Shown: positions 8,680 to 17,282, counted from the first letter of the stretch. The stretch: DNA of 35,472 nt from Streptomyces fulvoviolaceus (GCF_000718165.1 NZ_JOEY01000073.1:1-35472); one strand, 5' to 3'. The notes: generated by a model from the sequence alone, not told the origin. Numbers and translations are program-made.

Positions 8680-8820
8680 AGAATGACCACGGTCTCCGAC
8701 GGTGTCAACCCCATTGACCGGCACGGATTCAACACACCGGGCAGTCGGGGCGGACCTCCACATCGGCACAGGACGCGACGGTTGACACCGTCAGACCCGA
8801 CGACCACACTCGGGAACTAA

Positions 8821-8833
8821 TTGGCCTAGCCAG
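8821..8833. promoter_or_regulatory. Operator-like palindrome upstream of the DHDPS-family gene
   Basis: TTGGCCTAGCCAG, one mismatch from a perfect inverted repeat, ends 29 nt before the GTG start at 8863. With the site at 8667 it brackets the 282-nt divergent promoter region, so the same regulator can act on both transcription units. Confidence 0.68.
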
Positions 8834-8862
8834 ATGGCCACCTAACCCTCAGGAGAACGGAC

Positions 8863-9828
8863 GTGCACTACGCGCGCAGTGAGGCCAAGCAGGCCGCACG
8901 CAAGGAGTTCACCGGGATCTGGGCCGCTACGACGACCCCCTTCGCCCCCGACGGCCGCCTCGACCGGGACGCGATCGCGTCGGACATGGACCACCTCACC
9001 GGAAGCCTGCACGTGGGTGGCGTCTTCTGCACCGGTGTGATGGGCGAGTACTGGGCGCTGACGGACGAGGAGCGCAAGCAGTCCGTCGAGACGGTGGTCG
9101 AGGCAGCGACCGGGAAATGCCCGGTCCTCGCGCACACCGGTCACCATTCGGCCCGCCAGACCATCGAGCTGACCCACCACGCCGAGCAGGCCGGCGCGGA
9201 CTACGCCGTCGTCATCACCCCCTACTACCCGCCGGCCTCCGCCGAGGGGCTGCGAGCCTGGTTCCACGAGGTGCTGTCCGCGGTCGACATCGGCATGTGG
9301 CTGTTCGACACGAGCTTCTCGGGCGTCACCATGCCGATGGAGCTGATCGACGAACTGGCCGACGCCGAGAACGTCTGCGGCATCAAGGTCGGTCACGACC
9401 ACGCCCGCTACCTCGAGACCCTCGACCGCGTCGGTGACCGCATCATGGTCTGCGAGGCCAACGAGGGCCTGTGGCTGGAGAACATGCGCAACAACGCCCA
9501 GACGGTCTTCATGTCGTCGGCCGTCCCGTACCTGTACCAGACCGCCTCCTGGCAGCCGATGCGCGAGTACACGGAACTCGCGCTGCGCGGCGAGTACGAG
9601 CGAGCGGCCGAGGTGGCGGCGACGCTGGAACCGCTGCGCGCACTCAACTCGAAGTGGCTGCACGGTCAGTGGCTGCGCGACCGTACTCTGCCCATCCCTT
9701 TCATCAAGGCGTGGTCCGATCTGCTGGGCATGTCGGGCGGTCAGCCGCGCGTCCCGCTCCTCGGCCTCACCGCGGAACAGCAGTCCGAACTGGTCGCTGA
9801 CCTCACCACCGTGGGCCTGCTGTCCTAG
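8863..9828 (+). CDS. Dihydrodipicolinate synthase family aldolase/hydratase
   Basis: The 321-residue protein has the class I (beta/alpha)8 barrel signature of the DHDPS/N-acetylneuraminate lyase family: TGVMGEYWALTDEER near 57-71, the conserved Tyr in VITPYYPP near 121, and the Schiff-base Lys in CGIKVGHDH at about 175. Members make or cleave pyruvate or 2-oxo acid adducts, or dehydrate sugar acids. A role in lysine synthesis is unlikely, because the gene sits in a catabolic locus, is divergent from the crotonase-fold operon, and shares its operator-like sites. The GTG start at 8863 has AGGAGA about 7 nt upstream. The reaction could be release of pyruvate or dehydration of a keto-deoxy acid; motifs alone cannot decide. 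Confidence 0.88.
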   Translation: MHYARSEAKQAARKEFTGIWAATTTPFAPDGRLDRDAIASDMDHLTGSLHVGGVFCTGVMGEYWALTDEERKQSVETVVEAATGKCPVLAHTGHHSARQTIELTHHAEQAGADYAVVITPYYPPASAEGLRAWFHEVLSAVDIGMWLFDTSFSGVTMPMELIDELADAENVCGIKVGHDHARYLETLDRVGDRIMVCEANEGLWLENMRNNAQTVFMSSAVPYLYQTASWQPMREYTELALRGEYERAAEVAATLEPLRALNSKWLHGQWLRDRTLPIPFIKAWSDLLGMSGGQPRVPLLGLTAEQQSELVADLTTVGLLS

Positions 9829-10392
9829 CCCACATCGCTTCCTGGAAGGTACATCGACTCGCGACGCTTCCGTACCTCGCGGGCTTGGCGTGGGCTCCCG
9901 GCGCCTATCCGATCCTGCCGCACTTCCGTGCCGGTACCCATGGCGTACTACTCGTTGGACGATTGGAAGAACTCGCTGTTCGGCGACACCCACGCGCACG
10001 GCATGGACGGCGTCCACTTCTTCACCCGGCGAAGGTCGTCACCAGCCAGTGGCCCCACCAGAGCCATGCCGGTCCGGACCTCGGGTTCCCGCAGAACGTC
10101 TGGCATCCGAGCGGGCCCCACCCTCGGACTCGCGGCCTCGGCGGGGCGCGACGCAACGCCCTGCCGAGGCCGGTATGGTCCGGCCGCCGCCCAGTTGCGC
10201 GCAGTCAGCAATGCCCGGCAGGTGCCGGGCATTTGGCGTTCGGCAGGCAGCCGGTGGCCGGTCGTGGTCGTTGTCCCGCGCGGGCCGCCGGGCCCACCGA
10301 CTGTTCAGCTGGCTAAGCGACGGTCACGGGCATGGACATCCGTTGCCGAGCTCCAGCCGTGCGCTCTCAGCCGACCGACCACCGGGACCCCT
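9829..10392. other. Intergenic region between convergent genes
   Basis: No convincing gene. A short plus-strand frame from 9940 (MAYYSLDDWKNSLFGDTHAH) looks protein-like for about 30 residues, then degenerates and switches frame. It may be the remnant of a gene I do not recognise. A strong hairpin at 10210-10233 probably ends transcription from one or both sides. Confidence 0.45.
10210..10233. terminator. Perfect hairpin between convergent genes
   Basis: Arms AATGCCCGGCA and TGCCGGGCATT form an 11-bp perfect inverted repeat around GG. There is no long U tract on either strand, but in GC-rich actinomycetes such hairpins can terminate. It lies about 380 nt after the DHDPS-family gene and 160 nt after the gntR gene on the other strand. 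Confidence 0.5.
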
Positions 10393-11220
10393 TCACCGTC
10401 GGCGCGACGGCCGTCGCCGACGCGCCGTGCGCCGTGCGGCCTCCAGATGGTCCAGCATTACTTCGTGATGGCGCAGCACGGCTTCCGCGGCCGCCTCCGG
10501 ATCCCGCGACACGACCGCGTCGGCGATCGGCTGGTGCAGCGCCATGTGGTCCTTGGCCTGCGACTTGCGCAACCAGGCCGGAACGGACTCCGACTCGATC
10601 CAGTTGTCGAACTCGAAGGACAGGATCGCGGTGTGGACACTCTCATACACAGCGGCCACGTAGGGATTGCCCGAGCTGCGGACCAGTGTCGCGTGGAAAA
10701 CCGTGTCCGCAGCGATCCACTCGGACGGCCGGCCCGCGGAAGCCCCGAGCCGATCGAGCGCGGTGGCGATGTCGGTCTGCTCCTGCGGACTCAACTCCGG
10801 CTCCCGCAAAGCGGCTTCCTTGACTCCGAGCGTCTCCAGCCACAGGCGTAGCTGCATCAGATGCCCGAGCGACTCTTCGTCGAGATCGAGCATGAGGTTG
10901 ACCGAAGCGGTCACCATCGTCTCCGGCCGGCGCAGAACGTAGGCGCCCGAACCGCGCCGGGTCTCGACAAGGCCCATCAGTGCGAGCGTCCGCAGCGCCT
11001 GGCTCACGGTCGGCCGACTCGCGCCGAAGCGTTCGGCCAGATCCCGTTCCGACGGAAGCCGCGCTCCCTCGGCGACGCCCTCGCTGATGATCAGGCGTCG
11101 GATCTGGTCAGCCACCTCATCCGACAACCGCGACACGCTGAGCGGCGTGATGCCCCGCAGGTCGGCCGAACCCGGACGAAGCTGGTTGCTTCGATCAGAC
11201 GAACGAGGGGGCACAGGCAC
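10393..11220 (-). CDS. GntR-family transcriptional regulator, FadR (FCD) subfamily
   Basis: The 275-residue protein has an N-terminal winged helix near residues 30-97 (ARLPSERDLAERFGASRP, TVSQALRTLALMGLVE, then a RRGSGAYV wing). An all-helical FCD effector domain follows, including FHATLVRSSGNPYVAAVYES and a C-terminal DHMALHQPIADAV...HH metal/ligand-binding segment. FadR-type regulators bind small acids and operate on short palindromes such as TGGN5CCA. Exactly this kind of repeat is found upstream of this gene (11285-11297) and five more times in the cluster, so it is very likely the local regulator and is probably autoregulated. GTG at 11220 is preferred, with GGGAGA just upstream; GTG at 11214 is possible. 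Longer upstream frames would run through the operator. Confidence 0.9.
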   Translation of the reverse strand: MPVPPRSSDRSNQLRPGSADLRGITPLSVSRLSDEVADQIRRLIISEGVAEGARLPSERDLAERFGASRPTVSQALRTLALMGLVETRRGSGAYVLRRPETMVTASVNLMLDLDEESLGHLMQLRLWLETLGVKEAALREPELSPQEQTDIATALDRLGASAGRPSEWIAADTVFHATLVRSSGNPYVAAVYESVHTAILSFEFDNWIESESVPAWLRKSQAKDHMALHQPIADAVVSRDPEAAAEAVLRHHEVMLDHLEAARRTARRRRPSRRR

Positions 11221-11284
11221 CGGATCTCCCGCTACGACGAAGTATTGCTCGCAGTTTACTCCAAGCGACCACCCGACAGGCCAA

Positions 11285-11297
11285 GTGGTCAGTCCAA
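11285..11297. promoter_or_regulatory. Operator-like palindrome upstream of gntR
   Basis: GTGGTCAGTCCAA, a weaker member of the six-site family (TGGT-CAG-TCCA), centred about 70 nt before the GTG start of the FadR-type regulator. Its place suggests autoregulation. Confidence 0.55.
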
Positions 11298-11529
11298 TTA
11301 CAGAGGCCGGCGGAACATCGCCCCGTTGACTTCTGGAACCTGAAATCCCGCCACCCGCTCCTCCCTCGCCAAGCACCGGCGGACTGGGAGCGTCGGTCAC
11401 GGTCGGCGAGGTCGGAGCCTGTATCTGATCGACGGGGCTCGACGGTCGCACCAGCCTGGAGGGCGGACCAATGCCGGTGATGCTGCGGACCACTCGGCCC
11501 GCAGCATCGCACGCGGCGCGTTCGCGCTC

Positions 11530-12807
11530 TCAGTCCGTCCGCCTCCTCGGCGCGGCAATGAAGTGGGGGGCGTGTACGAAGGTCAGCGCGAGGATCGCCA
11601 GCAGGGGCAGGAGGGTGACCTGCCACATGCCTGCCTGCCGCCAGCCGAGGTGGTTCACAAGAGCGGCGAAGAGCAGCCCGGAGAAGGCGGAGGACGTGTA
11701 GTAGCTGCTGATGAACAGGCCCGACGCCCGGCCCACGTGCTCGGGCCGTACCGCCCGCTGCATCGCGCTGTTGTGGTTGGTGTACAGGGAGCCGACTGCG
11801 AAGAAGCCCATCAGCGAGGCGAACAGACACTGCCAGCCGATGGTGGCCTGCGTCTGGTAAACGAGCAGGCTGGTCGCCGAAACCCCCAGGTAGGTCACCA
11901 TCAGAAGGGTGCGCTGGTTGACACGGTCTCCCAGCCAGCCGGCCACCAGGGCCAGCATGCCGCCGTAGCCCACGAAGCTCGCGGCCAGTGCCGCCTGGGC
12001 GGTGGTGTAGTGCAGATGGCTGATGAGGAACGTCGGATAAAGGCCGAGGAAGCCGTAGACCACCAGGCCGCTGACTGCGGAGCTGGCCGCCAGAGCGATG
12101 CTGTTGCGGTTGTAGGGAGAAGCAGGCATGTGGTCGTGGGTCGCGATCGTGGCCTCATGGCTCTCGGCACGCTCGGTCAGCCGTCGGCTGACCACGAACA
12201 GCGCGATCACGGCAAGGGCCGCTCCGGTCGCCCCGAACAGGACGAAGGGCGCCCGCCATGACTGGAACAGCGTCGCCAGATGAACGCCGACCAGTGGGCC
12301 GAGGATGACGCCCGTCCCGAAGGCCACAGCGGTGCCGCCGAAGGCCAGACCACGCCGGTGGAAGAAGTACGTGCCGATGACCGCGAACAGCGCGGCGGAC
12401 TGCATGCCCTCGCCGACTCCCGAGACAACCCGGTAGGCGGCCATCTCGGCGAAGCCCCCGGCCAGCGCCGTGGCCATCGTGCCGAGTGAGTAGATCATGA
12501 TGCTCACGACCAGGACCGTCTTGCGGCTGAAGCGGTCCAGGAGGTAGCCCGCGGGCAGCCCGGCCACGGCCATCCCGAGCGTGAAGCTGGTGGCGAGGCT
12601 TCCGCCCTCCGTCAGCGAGAATCCGTACTCCGACCGGATGCTCGGCAAGAGGGGAAAGAACACCTGCCTGTCCATGGCGTTGACCAGGTACGACAGGATC
12701 AGGACCGCGAACCCGGTCACGACCGTGAAGCGGGACGGACGGCTCAGAGGGACACTCTTTGCGGTTGCGGGCGCACTGTCCGTGTCGGCACGCGTTACCT
12801 GAGACAT
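11530..12807 (-). CDS. Major facilitator superfamily transporter
   Basis: The 425-residue, strongly hydrophobic protein has about 12 predicted membrane segments. It shows the MFS loop-2/3 signature near residue 80 (GYLLDRFSRKTVL) and a related GWLGDRVNQRTLL in the second half. The N-terminal NAMDRQVFFPLLPSIRSEYGFS stretch resembles transporters of organic acids and aromatic compounds (anion:cation symporter-like). It should sit in the cytoplasmic membrane and import the pathway's substrate. The ATG at 12807 is chosen because GGGAG lies 8 nt upstream. It is on the same strand as gntR but separated by about 300 nt, and the palindromes at 13304 and 13500 lie in its upstream region, though at a distance of 500-700 nt. 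Confidence 0.87.
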   Translation of the reverse strand: MSQVTRADTDSAPATAKSVPLSRPSRFTVVTGFAVLILSYLVNAMDRQVFFPLLPSIRSEYGFSLTEGGSLATSFTLGMAVAGLPAGYLLDRFSRKTVLVVSIMIYSLGTMATALAGGFAEMAAYRVVSGVGEGMQSAALFAVIGTYFFHRRGLAFGGTAVAFGTGVILGPLVGVHLATLFQSWRAPFVLFGATGAALAVIALFVVSRRLTERAESHEATIATHDHMPASPYNRNSIALAASSAVSGLVVYGFLGLYPTFLISHLHYTTAQAALAASFVGYGGMLALVAGWLGDRVNQRTLLMVTYLGVSATSLLVYQTQATIGWQCLFASLMGFFAVGSLYTNHNSAMQRAVRPEHVGRASGLFISSYYTSSAFSGLLFAALVNHLGWRQAGMWQVTLLPLLAILALTFVHAPHFIAAPRRRTD

Positions 12808-13303
12808 GTAGAGGTCTCCCAACTCTGTGAGGCCACGGCGGATCGTGGCGGCTTCTTCGGGCGCTGGACGAGACGTGGACGGGAGTGATGAGGCGACCTG
12901 CGCGGCGCCGTCCCGCCGATGACACGGCAGGAGCCCGGCGGCACCGGAGGAAGCGGCCGACCAGCCGCTTTCAGCGCGGTGGATGCCGGCTCCGACGCCC
13001 GCGCACGATGCGAGGCGGGGCCACGGCGAGCCGGGCCCTGACGGGCCGCGCGGTGACGGGCCCGAGGGACACGGCTACCGCAGGGCACTCCGGAAAACAG
13101 CAGTTCTTGCCGTCACCCGGCAGCCGTTAACAGCGAGGGCAGTCGGCGGGCGAGTCGAGGGCCCGACGAATCTGCGGCATCCTCGGCACCGCCGCCGCAC
13201 CACGGCCCGGCCTCGTTCCAGTCATGGATCGCACTCATCCGCTCTCCTCCGCCACTGAGCCAGCCCCCCGCACCGAGGTTCACCAATCCGGATGTTTGGC
13301 CAA

Positions 13304-13316
13304 GTGGCTTAGCCGA
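13304..13316. promoter_or_regulatory. Operator-like palindrome, transporter-cupin intergenic region
   Basis: GTGGCTTAGCCGA, with core TGGC-TTA-GCCG, one mismatch from perfect. It belongs to the same family as the sites at 6415, 8667, 8821, 11285 and 13500. Confidence 0.6.
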
Positions 13317-13461
13317 TTTTGGGAGTGTGACCGCGGCGACATCTCGCTGTCAAGAAGGCGAAACGAACGAATCGGCAAGCGCCTGAGCCGCCGACCCAGA
13401 GCGCACCGCGGACCCCTCCGCCACGCCTCCCCTCGCACTACGACGAGGTCGGGACAGCTCT

Positions 13462-13485
13462 TGACAAGCCTTCCCGGCCTTGTCA
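13462..13485. promoter_or_regulatory. TGACAAG/CTTGTCA inverted repeat with a TTGACA box
   Basis: Seven-base arms TGACAAG (13462-13468) and CTTGTCA (13479-13485) flank a GC-rich centre. The left arm lies in TTGACA, a consensus -35 sequence for the plus strand. It may be promoter plus operator for the cupin gene, with the palindrome at 13500 just downstream. No good -10 element is visible. Confidence 0.35.
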
Positions 13486-13499
13486 GGGTGACGCCCAAA

Positions 13500-13512
13500 G
13501 TGGCATACCCAC
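13500..13512. promoter_or_regulatory. Operator-like palindrome upstream of the cupin gene
   Basis: GTGGCATACCCAC, extended to AAGTGG and CCACTT arms at 13498-13514. A TTAGCCGATT half-site identical to that of the 13304 site follows immediately. It lies about 150 nt before the cupin start. Confidence 0.55.
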
Positions 13513-13660
13513 TTAGCCGATTACGGGAAATCGGGGAGTCGGATCGCCAAGGGTGTGCGTCCTGGCGCAGGGCGGCTGGACAGTGACAGCTCCCACGGAA
13601 CGCCGAGTCACCCTGCCGGCACGCTGTTTTTCAGGGCCGTGAACAACGAGGAGGCAGCAA

Positions 13661-14191
13661 ATGCGTCGAGTGCTTGTGGCGAATGTCGATGGGATCAGCC
13701 AGGTCATCGAAGACGGAGCCCCGCCCCGTTCCAAGAAGGCGTTGCACACGCCCGGCTTCTCCAACACCCTGGCGTGGTCCACCGCTCCCCATCAGACGAC
13801 GGACTTCGACGGGACCGACCCGACGGTCTCGGCACCGACCTTCGTGCCGGCTCCGGGCGGCACGTCGATGCTGGTACTGACGCTCCCACCGATGTCGGTC
13901 TTCCAGCACCCCGACTTCGACCCCCAGGCTGCAGCGGCAGAACACGCCACCATCTCGCCCGGCATCACCGACCTGATGGAACCCGACCACCCCGGGATGC
14001 ACACGACCCCGTCGATCGACTACGACGTGCTTCTGGAAGGCACGCTCCACCTGGAGCTCACGAAGGGCGAAGTGGAACTGCACCCGGGTGACATGGTGAT
14101 CCAGCACGGCACCCGCCACGCCTGGCGCAATCGCTCTGCCCAGGTCGCCAAACTGCTGGTGGTCTTCGTCGGGGCCGCGCCCGCCTCGTGA
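13661..14191 (+). CDS. Cupin-domain protein
   Basis: The 176-residue protein has one C-terminal cupin barrel. DYDVLLEGTLHLEL corresponds to the end of cupin motif 1, and LHPGDMVIQHGTRHAWRNRS to motif 2 with its metal-binding His. The first metal ligands are reduced: PGMHTTPSIDY has only one His where HxH is usual, so metal binding may be altered. The N-terminal half (SKKALHTPGFSNTLAWST) is typical of a family of stand-alone cupins found beside hydrolases and dehydrogenases. GAGGAGG lies 6 nt before the ATG. Operator-like sites upstream link it to the FadR-type regulon. The function is unassigned; isomerase, small dioxygenase or hydrolase roles are possible. Confidence 0.8.
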   Translation: MRRVLVANVDGISQVIEDGAPPRSKKALHTPGFSNTLAWSTAPHQTTDFDGTDPTVSAPTFVPAPGGTSMLVLTLPPMSVFQHPDFDPQAAAAEHATISPGITDLMEPDHPGMHTTPSIDYDVLLEGTLHLELTKGEVELHPGDMVIQHGTRHAWRNRSAQVAKLLVVFVGAAPAS

Positions 14192-14482
14192 GCCCGGCAA
14201 CGGCCCGAGGCCGGACCTGGCTACGCCATCGAGCACGGCCAGCGCGTCACCGGCCTTCTCCGAAGTCTTCGCCGCCCGCCCGGGCAGACGAGCCCGCGCG
14301 TTCTCCGGCAGGTCACGGAACCGCCAGCTCACTTCCGGACATCCAAGCGATCTGTCCCGGCACGCCGCCGACCGCGTTGACGGCGACGCTGCCGCGCACA
14401 CCCGGGCGTTCATCCTCGCCGCGCCGCGGTGTCCGCCACCGCTTCGGCATGGAAACCCTGTCAGCCCAAGGCCGTTTGTGCG

Positions 14483-14520
14483 CCGGTCGGGGCCAGGCCC
14501 ATCGGCCCGGCCCCGACCGG
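14483..14520. terminator. GC-rich hairpin after the cupin gene
   Basis: Perfect 12-bp arms CCGGTCGGGGCC and GGCCCCGACCGG with a 14-nt loop. It is a likely factor-independent stop or RNA-stabilising structure about 290 nt after the cupin gene; no U tract follows. The 14192-14600 stretch around it has no recognisable gene. Confidence 0.4.
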
Positions 14521-14613
14521 TAAGAGGAAAACCCTTCGCCGCTACTTGACGGTGGCCTTGCTCTGCACGATGTACGCCGACCCCGAGGCCGGTTTGATCG
14601 TGGTGGAGGTCGT

Positions 14614-15349
14614 GGCAACCCGCTGCATCCCGGGCCCGGCGGCCGTGAGCACGACCAGGTCGCGCGGAAGACGATCTCTCTCGCTCCGCTGCTCGGCGTT
14701 GACCGTGTGGTGATGATGTCGGGCCTGCCGGGAGGGCCGGGCGACGCCAACCCCAACTGGATCACCGTCTCCTGGCCGCCGGAGACCACACAGATACTCG
14801 ACTGGCAGTGGACCGAGGTCGTGATCCCGTACTGGCGCGACCTCGTGGGTCACGCCCAGGCTCAGGGCATCCACAAGCTCGCCCTGGAGATGCACGCGCA
14901 CCAGGCGGTCTACAACGTGCCCACCCTGCTCCGCCTGCGCGAGGAGGTCGGACCGGCCGTCGGGGCCAACTTCGACCCGAGCCACCTCATGTGGATGGAC
15001 GCCGACCCGCTCGCGGCCATCGAGGCCCTGGGCGAGGCGATCTGCACGTCCACGCGAAGGACACCCGTCTGGAACCCTCCCGCCAGTCCCTGACCAGCAG
15101 GCTGGAACCCTCCCGGTCATGGCGGCCAAGGAACGCTCGTGGAACTACGTGACCCTCGACTACGGCCACGACGAGGCGTTCTGGCGCGCCTTCTGCCTGG
15201 CTCTGCGCCGGGCCGGCTACGACGGCGTCCTGAGCATCGAACACGAGGACGTCCTCATGGGCCCTGTCGAGGGCGTGACCAAATCCGTCGACCTGCTGCG
15301 CCGCGTGATCCTGCGCGAGCCGAGTTCGTACAAGCCCCAGCAAGTCTGA
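14614..15349 (+). pseudogene. Sugar phosphate isomerase/epimerase (xylose-isomerase-like TIM barrel), truncated and frameshifted
   Basis: The C-terminal two thirds of a xylose-isomerase-like TIM-barrel protein are readable, but only by changing frame twice. The reading runs from GNPLHPGP through HDQVARKTISLAPLLGVDRV, MMSGLPGGPGDANPNW, ALEMHAHQAVYNVP and NFDPSHLMWMDADP. It then needs a shift at about 15042 to give HVHAKDTRL, and another at about 15106 to give LPVMAAKERSWNYVTLDYGH and GYDGVLSIEHEDV before the TGA. Each shift is explained by loss of one base. The metal-binding Glu, His and Asp positions of the family (LEMHAH, FDPSH, HVHAKD, SIEHED) are still visible. The N-terminal third is missing before about 14614. 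Intact relatives act on sugars, inosose or keto-glycosides. Its presence beside the cupin hints that the cluster once handled a sugar-like compound. Confidence 0.8.
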
Positions 15350-15500
15350 GTGCCGGTCGGGGAAAAGGCTGACCGCAGACGCAGGATCGCGTTTCATGAT
15401 CGGATCAAGGCCCGGGCCGTCATGGAGGCCTGCTGGCTCTGCCGACCGGACACCGGGCTTGGAACTCGGTCCGTGCTCGCGGCCCCGGGGGAAGCGGCCC

Positions 15501-15533
15501 TCATGCCTGGGCCGGTTTCCGGCCCAGGCATGA
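15501..15533. terminator. Perfect 15-bp hairpin, likely bidirectional terminator
   Basis: TCATGCCTGGGCCGG and its exact complement flank a TTT loop. It sits between the convergent isomerase pseudogene (plus, ends 15349) and the rhodanese gene (minus, ends 15564), marking the border between the catabolic and the sulfur regions. Confidence 0.65.
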
Positions 15534-15563
15534 ACGTGGTGATGCAGGAGGGCCGGTGGTGGT

Positions 15564-16127
15564 TCAGTCGGCCAGTGCGGCGAGGGTGGCGTCCAGGTCG
15601 CTGGTGCGGGGCTGGTTGTGGGGGAGCTTGCCCAGCATGCGGGCCATGGCGCAGGTGTTGCTGACGGCGGAGAAGACCAGGCCGCCCGCGACACCGGCGG
15701 ACAGCCAGCGGGCAGCCGGCCAGCGCTGTCCGGCCGCGAGTCCGGTCAGGACCAGGGCCCCGGCCGTGAAGCGGACCTGGCGGTCCATGGCCCATACGGT
15801 GCGGGCGCCGGCGGGGCGGTGCAGGTCGTGGCCGCGCTCGCTCCAGGCGTTCGTGCCGCCGGTGAGGGTGGCGGCGGTGATGCCGTGTTCGGCGAGTGTG
15901 GTGCAGGCCTGGGTCGAGCGGGCTCCGGAGGCGCACACCACGAGGAGGTCTCCGCGTCCGGCGGCGGCCTTCAGGGCGGGCAGGGCCCTGTCGAGGTGGT
16001 CGAGGGGGATGTTGTGGGCGCCGGGCAGGTGGCCGGAGGCGTATTCGCCGGGGGTGCGCACGTCGACGACGGTCAGCTCGTGGAGCTGGGCGTGGGCCTG
16101 CTCCGGGGCAAGGGCGGTGGTGGTCAC
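15564..16127 (-). CDS. Rhodanese domain protein with C-terminal membrane (DUF2892-like) segment
   Basis: The 187-residue protein has a rhodanese domain at about 1-100. Hallmarks are VVDVRTPGEYASGHLPGAHNIPL and the active-site loop CASGARS near residue 68, whose Cys would carry a persulfide. The C-terminal half (VRFTAGALVLTGLAAG and AGGLVFSAVSNTCAMARML) has two hydrophobic stretches of the DUF2892 type, as in the membrane sulfurtransferase YgaP. It should hold the sulfurtransferase at the inner face of the membrane. GTG at 16127 is chosen on GAGAAGGA upstream. It is divergent from the CstR-like repressor gene, and the operator at 16172-16187 lies between them, so it should be induced by reactive sulfur species. 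Confidence 0.85.
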   Translation of the reverse strand: MTTTALAPEQAHAQLHELTVVDVRTPGEYASGHLPGAHNIPLDHLDRALPALKAAAGRGDLLVVCASGARSTQACTTLAEHGITAATLTGGTNAWSERGHDLHRPAGARTVWAMDRQVRFTAGALVLTGLAAGQRWPAARWLSAGVAGGLVFSAVSNTCAMARMLGKLPHNQPRTSDLDATLAALAD

Positions 16128-16166
16128 TGGAATGTCCTTCTCTTTCTGATGGTTCACTCCCTGTAG

Positions 16167-16484
<318 letters not shown>

Positions 16485-16529
16485 GCCCGCCCGTTCCCTG
16501 GCGTCAGACCGCCCCGCGGTGGGCCGGGT

Positions 16530-17282
16530 TCATGTCAGGGCGTCGATGAGCATGAACGCGGCCACGGCCAGGAGCGTCACCGCGAAGATGCGCTGGAGGA
16601 GGGGGCCGGAGGCTCTGGCCGCCAGACGTTTGCCGTCCCAGGCGCCGAGGATCGCTGTCCCGATGAACGGTGCGATCACCGCCCAGTCCAGATCGGCCGT
16701 CGTGGCACCGCGGCTGGCCAGCGCCGCCAGTGAGTTGACCGAGATGACCAGCAGGCTGGTACCGATGGCGGCCTGCATCTCGAAGGCCAGCACGGTGACC
16801 AGGGCCGGCACGGCGAGGAAACCGCCGCCCACCCCCAGCAGCCCGGTCAGCGCGCCCAGCCCCGCTCCGGTCCCGGCGGCCTTGCCCGGCCGCACCGCAC
16901 CGGCTCCCCCACCGGACACCGTTCCGGCGGGGCGCAGCATGCGGGTGGCCGCCAGGACGGCGACGACGGCGAACGCGGCGATCAGCACCGGCTGTGGCAG
17001 CCGGGACGCCGCCGCCCCGGCCGCCACGGCCGGGAGGATGCCGGCGGCCGCGAACAGCGCGCCGGCTCTCCACCGCACATGGCCGCTGCGGGCGTGGCCG
17101 AACAGGGCGGTGAGCGAGGTGGCGGTGACGATCAGGAGACTCGCGGTGGTGGCCGCGGCCGGGGTGAAGCCGAGCAGGTAGATCAGCGCGGGCACCGCGA
17201 GGACGCTGCCGCCGCCGCCCAGCGCGCCCAGCGCGAGACCGACCACGGCGCCCGCGATCAGAGCCAGGATGAGCGCGCTCAC
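16530..17282 (-). CDS. TSUP (TauE/SafE) family membrane exporter, probable sulfite/sulfur-compound exporter
   Basis: The 250-residue, very hydrophobic protein has about 7-8 membrane segments. It carries two internal repeats with the family's Gly-rich motif: LGALGGGGSVLAVPAL near residue 20 and LLGVGGGFLAVPALVTVL in the second half. TSUP members move sulfite, sulfoacetate or other organosulfur anions across the cytoplasmic membrane. The GTG start at 17282 overlaps the TGA of the rhodanese gene upstream by 4 nt, indicating a tightly coupled operon. With a persulfide dioxygenase and SQR upstream, exporting sulfite formed from sulfide is the likely job. The link to sulfite is inference from context. 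Confidence 0.87.
   Translation of the reverse strand: MSALILALIAGAVVGLALGALGGGGSVLAVPALIYLLGFTPAAATTASLLIVTATSLTALFGHARSGHVRWRAGALFAAAGILPAVAAGAAASRLPQPVLIAAFAVVAVLAATRMLRPAGTVSGGGAGAVRPGKAAGTGAGLGALTGLLGVGGGFLAVPALVTVLAFEMQAAIGTSLLVISVNSLAALASRGATTADLDWAVIAPFIGTAILGAWDGKRLAARASGPLLQRIFAVTLLAVAAFMLIDALT

Larger units (their letters stand above)
12808..13660. other. Divergent intergenic region between the transporter and cupin genes
   Basis: About 850 nt without a recognisable gene; the frames that cross it are Arg/Pro/Ala-rich and lack ribosome-binding sites. It contains two operator-like sites (13304-13316, 13500-13512) and a TGACAAG/CTTGTCA inverted repeat (13462-13485), so its right half is a regulatory region, chiefly for the cupin gene. 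Confidence 0.55.

Noticed and set aside
8842..10017. 391-codon minus-strand frame
   Set aside because: Opposite the DHDPS-family gene, which has clear motifs and a good ribosome-binding site.
9940..10030. Short protein-like stretch MAYYSLDDWKNSLFGDTHAH
   Set aside because: Coherent for about 30 residues only; could be a gene remnant but no family recognised.
10306..10318. Possible seventh operator (CTGGCTAAGCGA)
   Set aside because: Only the left half matches, and it lies at the 3' side of genes, not before a start.
14542..14610. Minus-strand tail ending IKPASGSAYIVQSKATVK
   Set aside because: Looks like a protein C-terminus, but I cannot assign it and it joins antisense sequence of the isomerase relic; too short to call.
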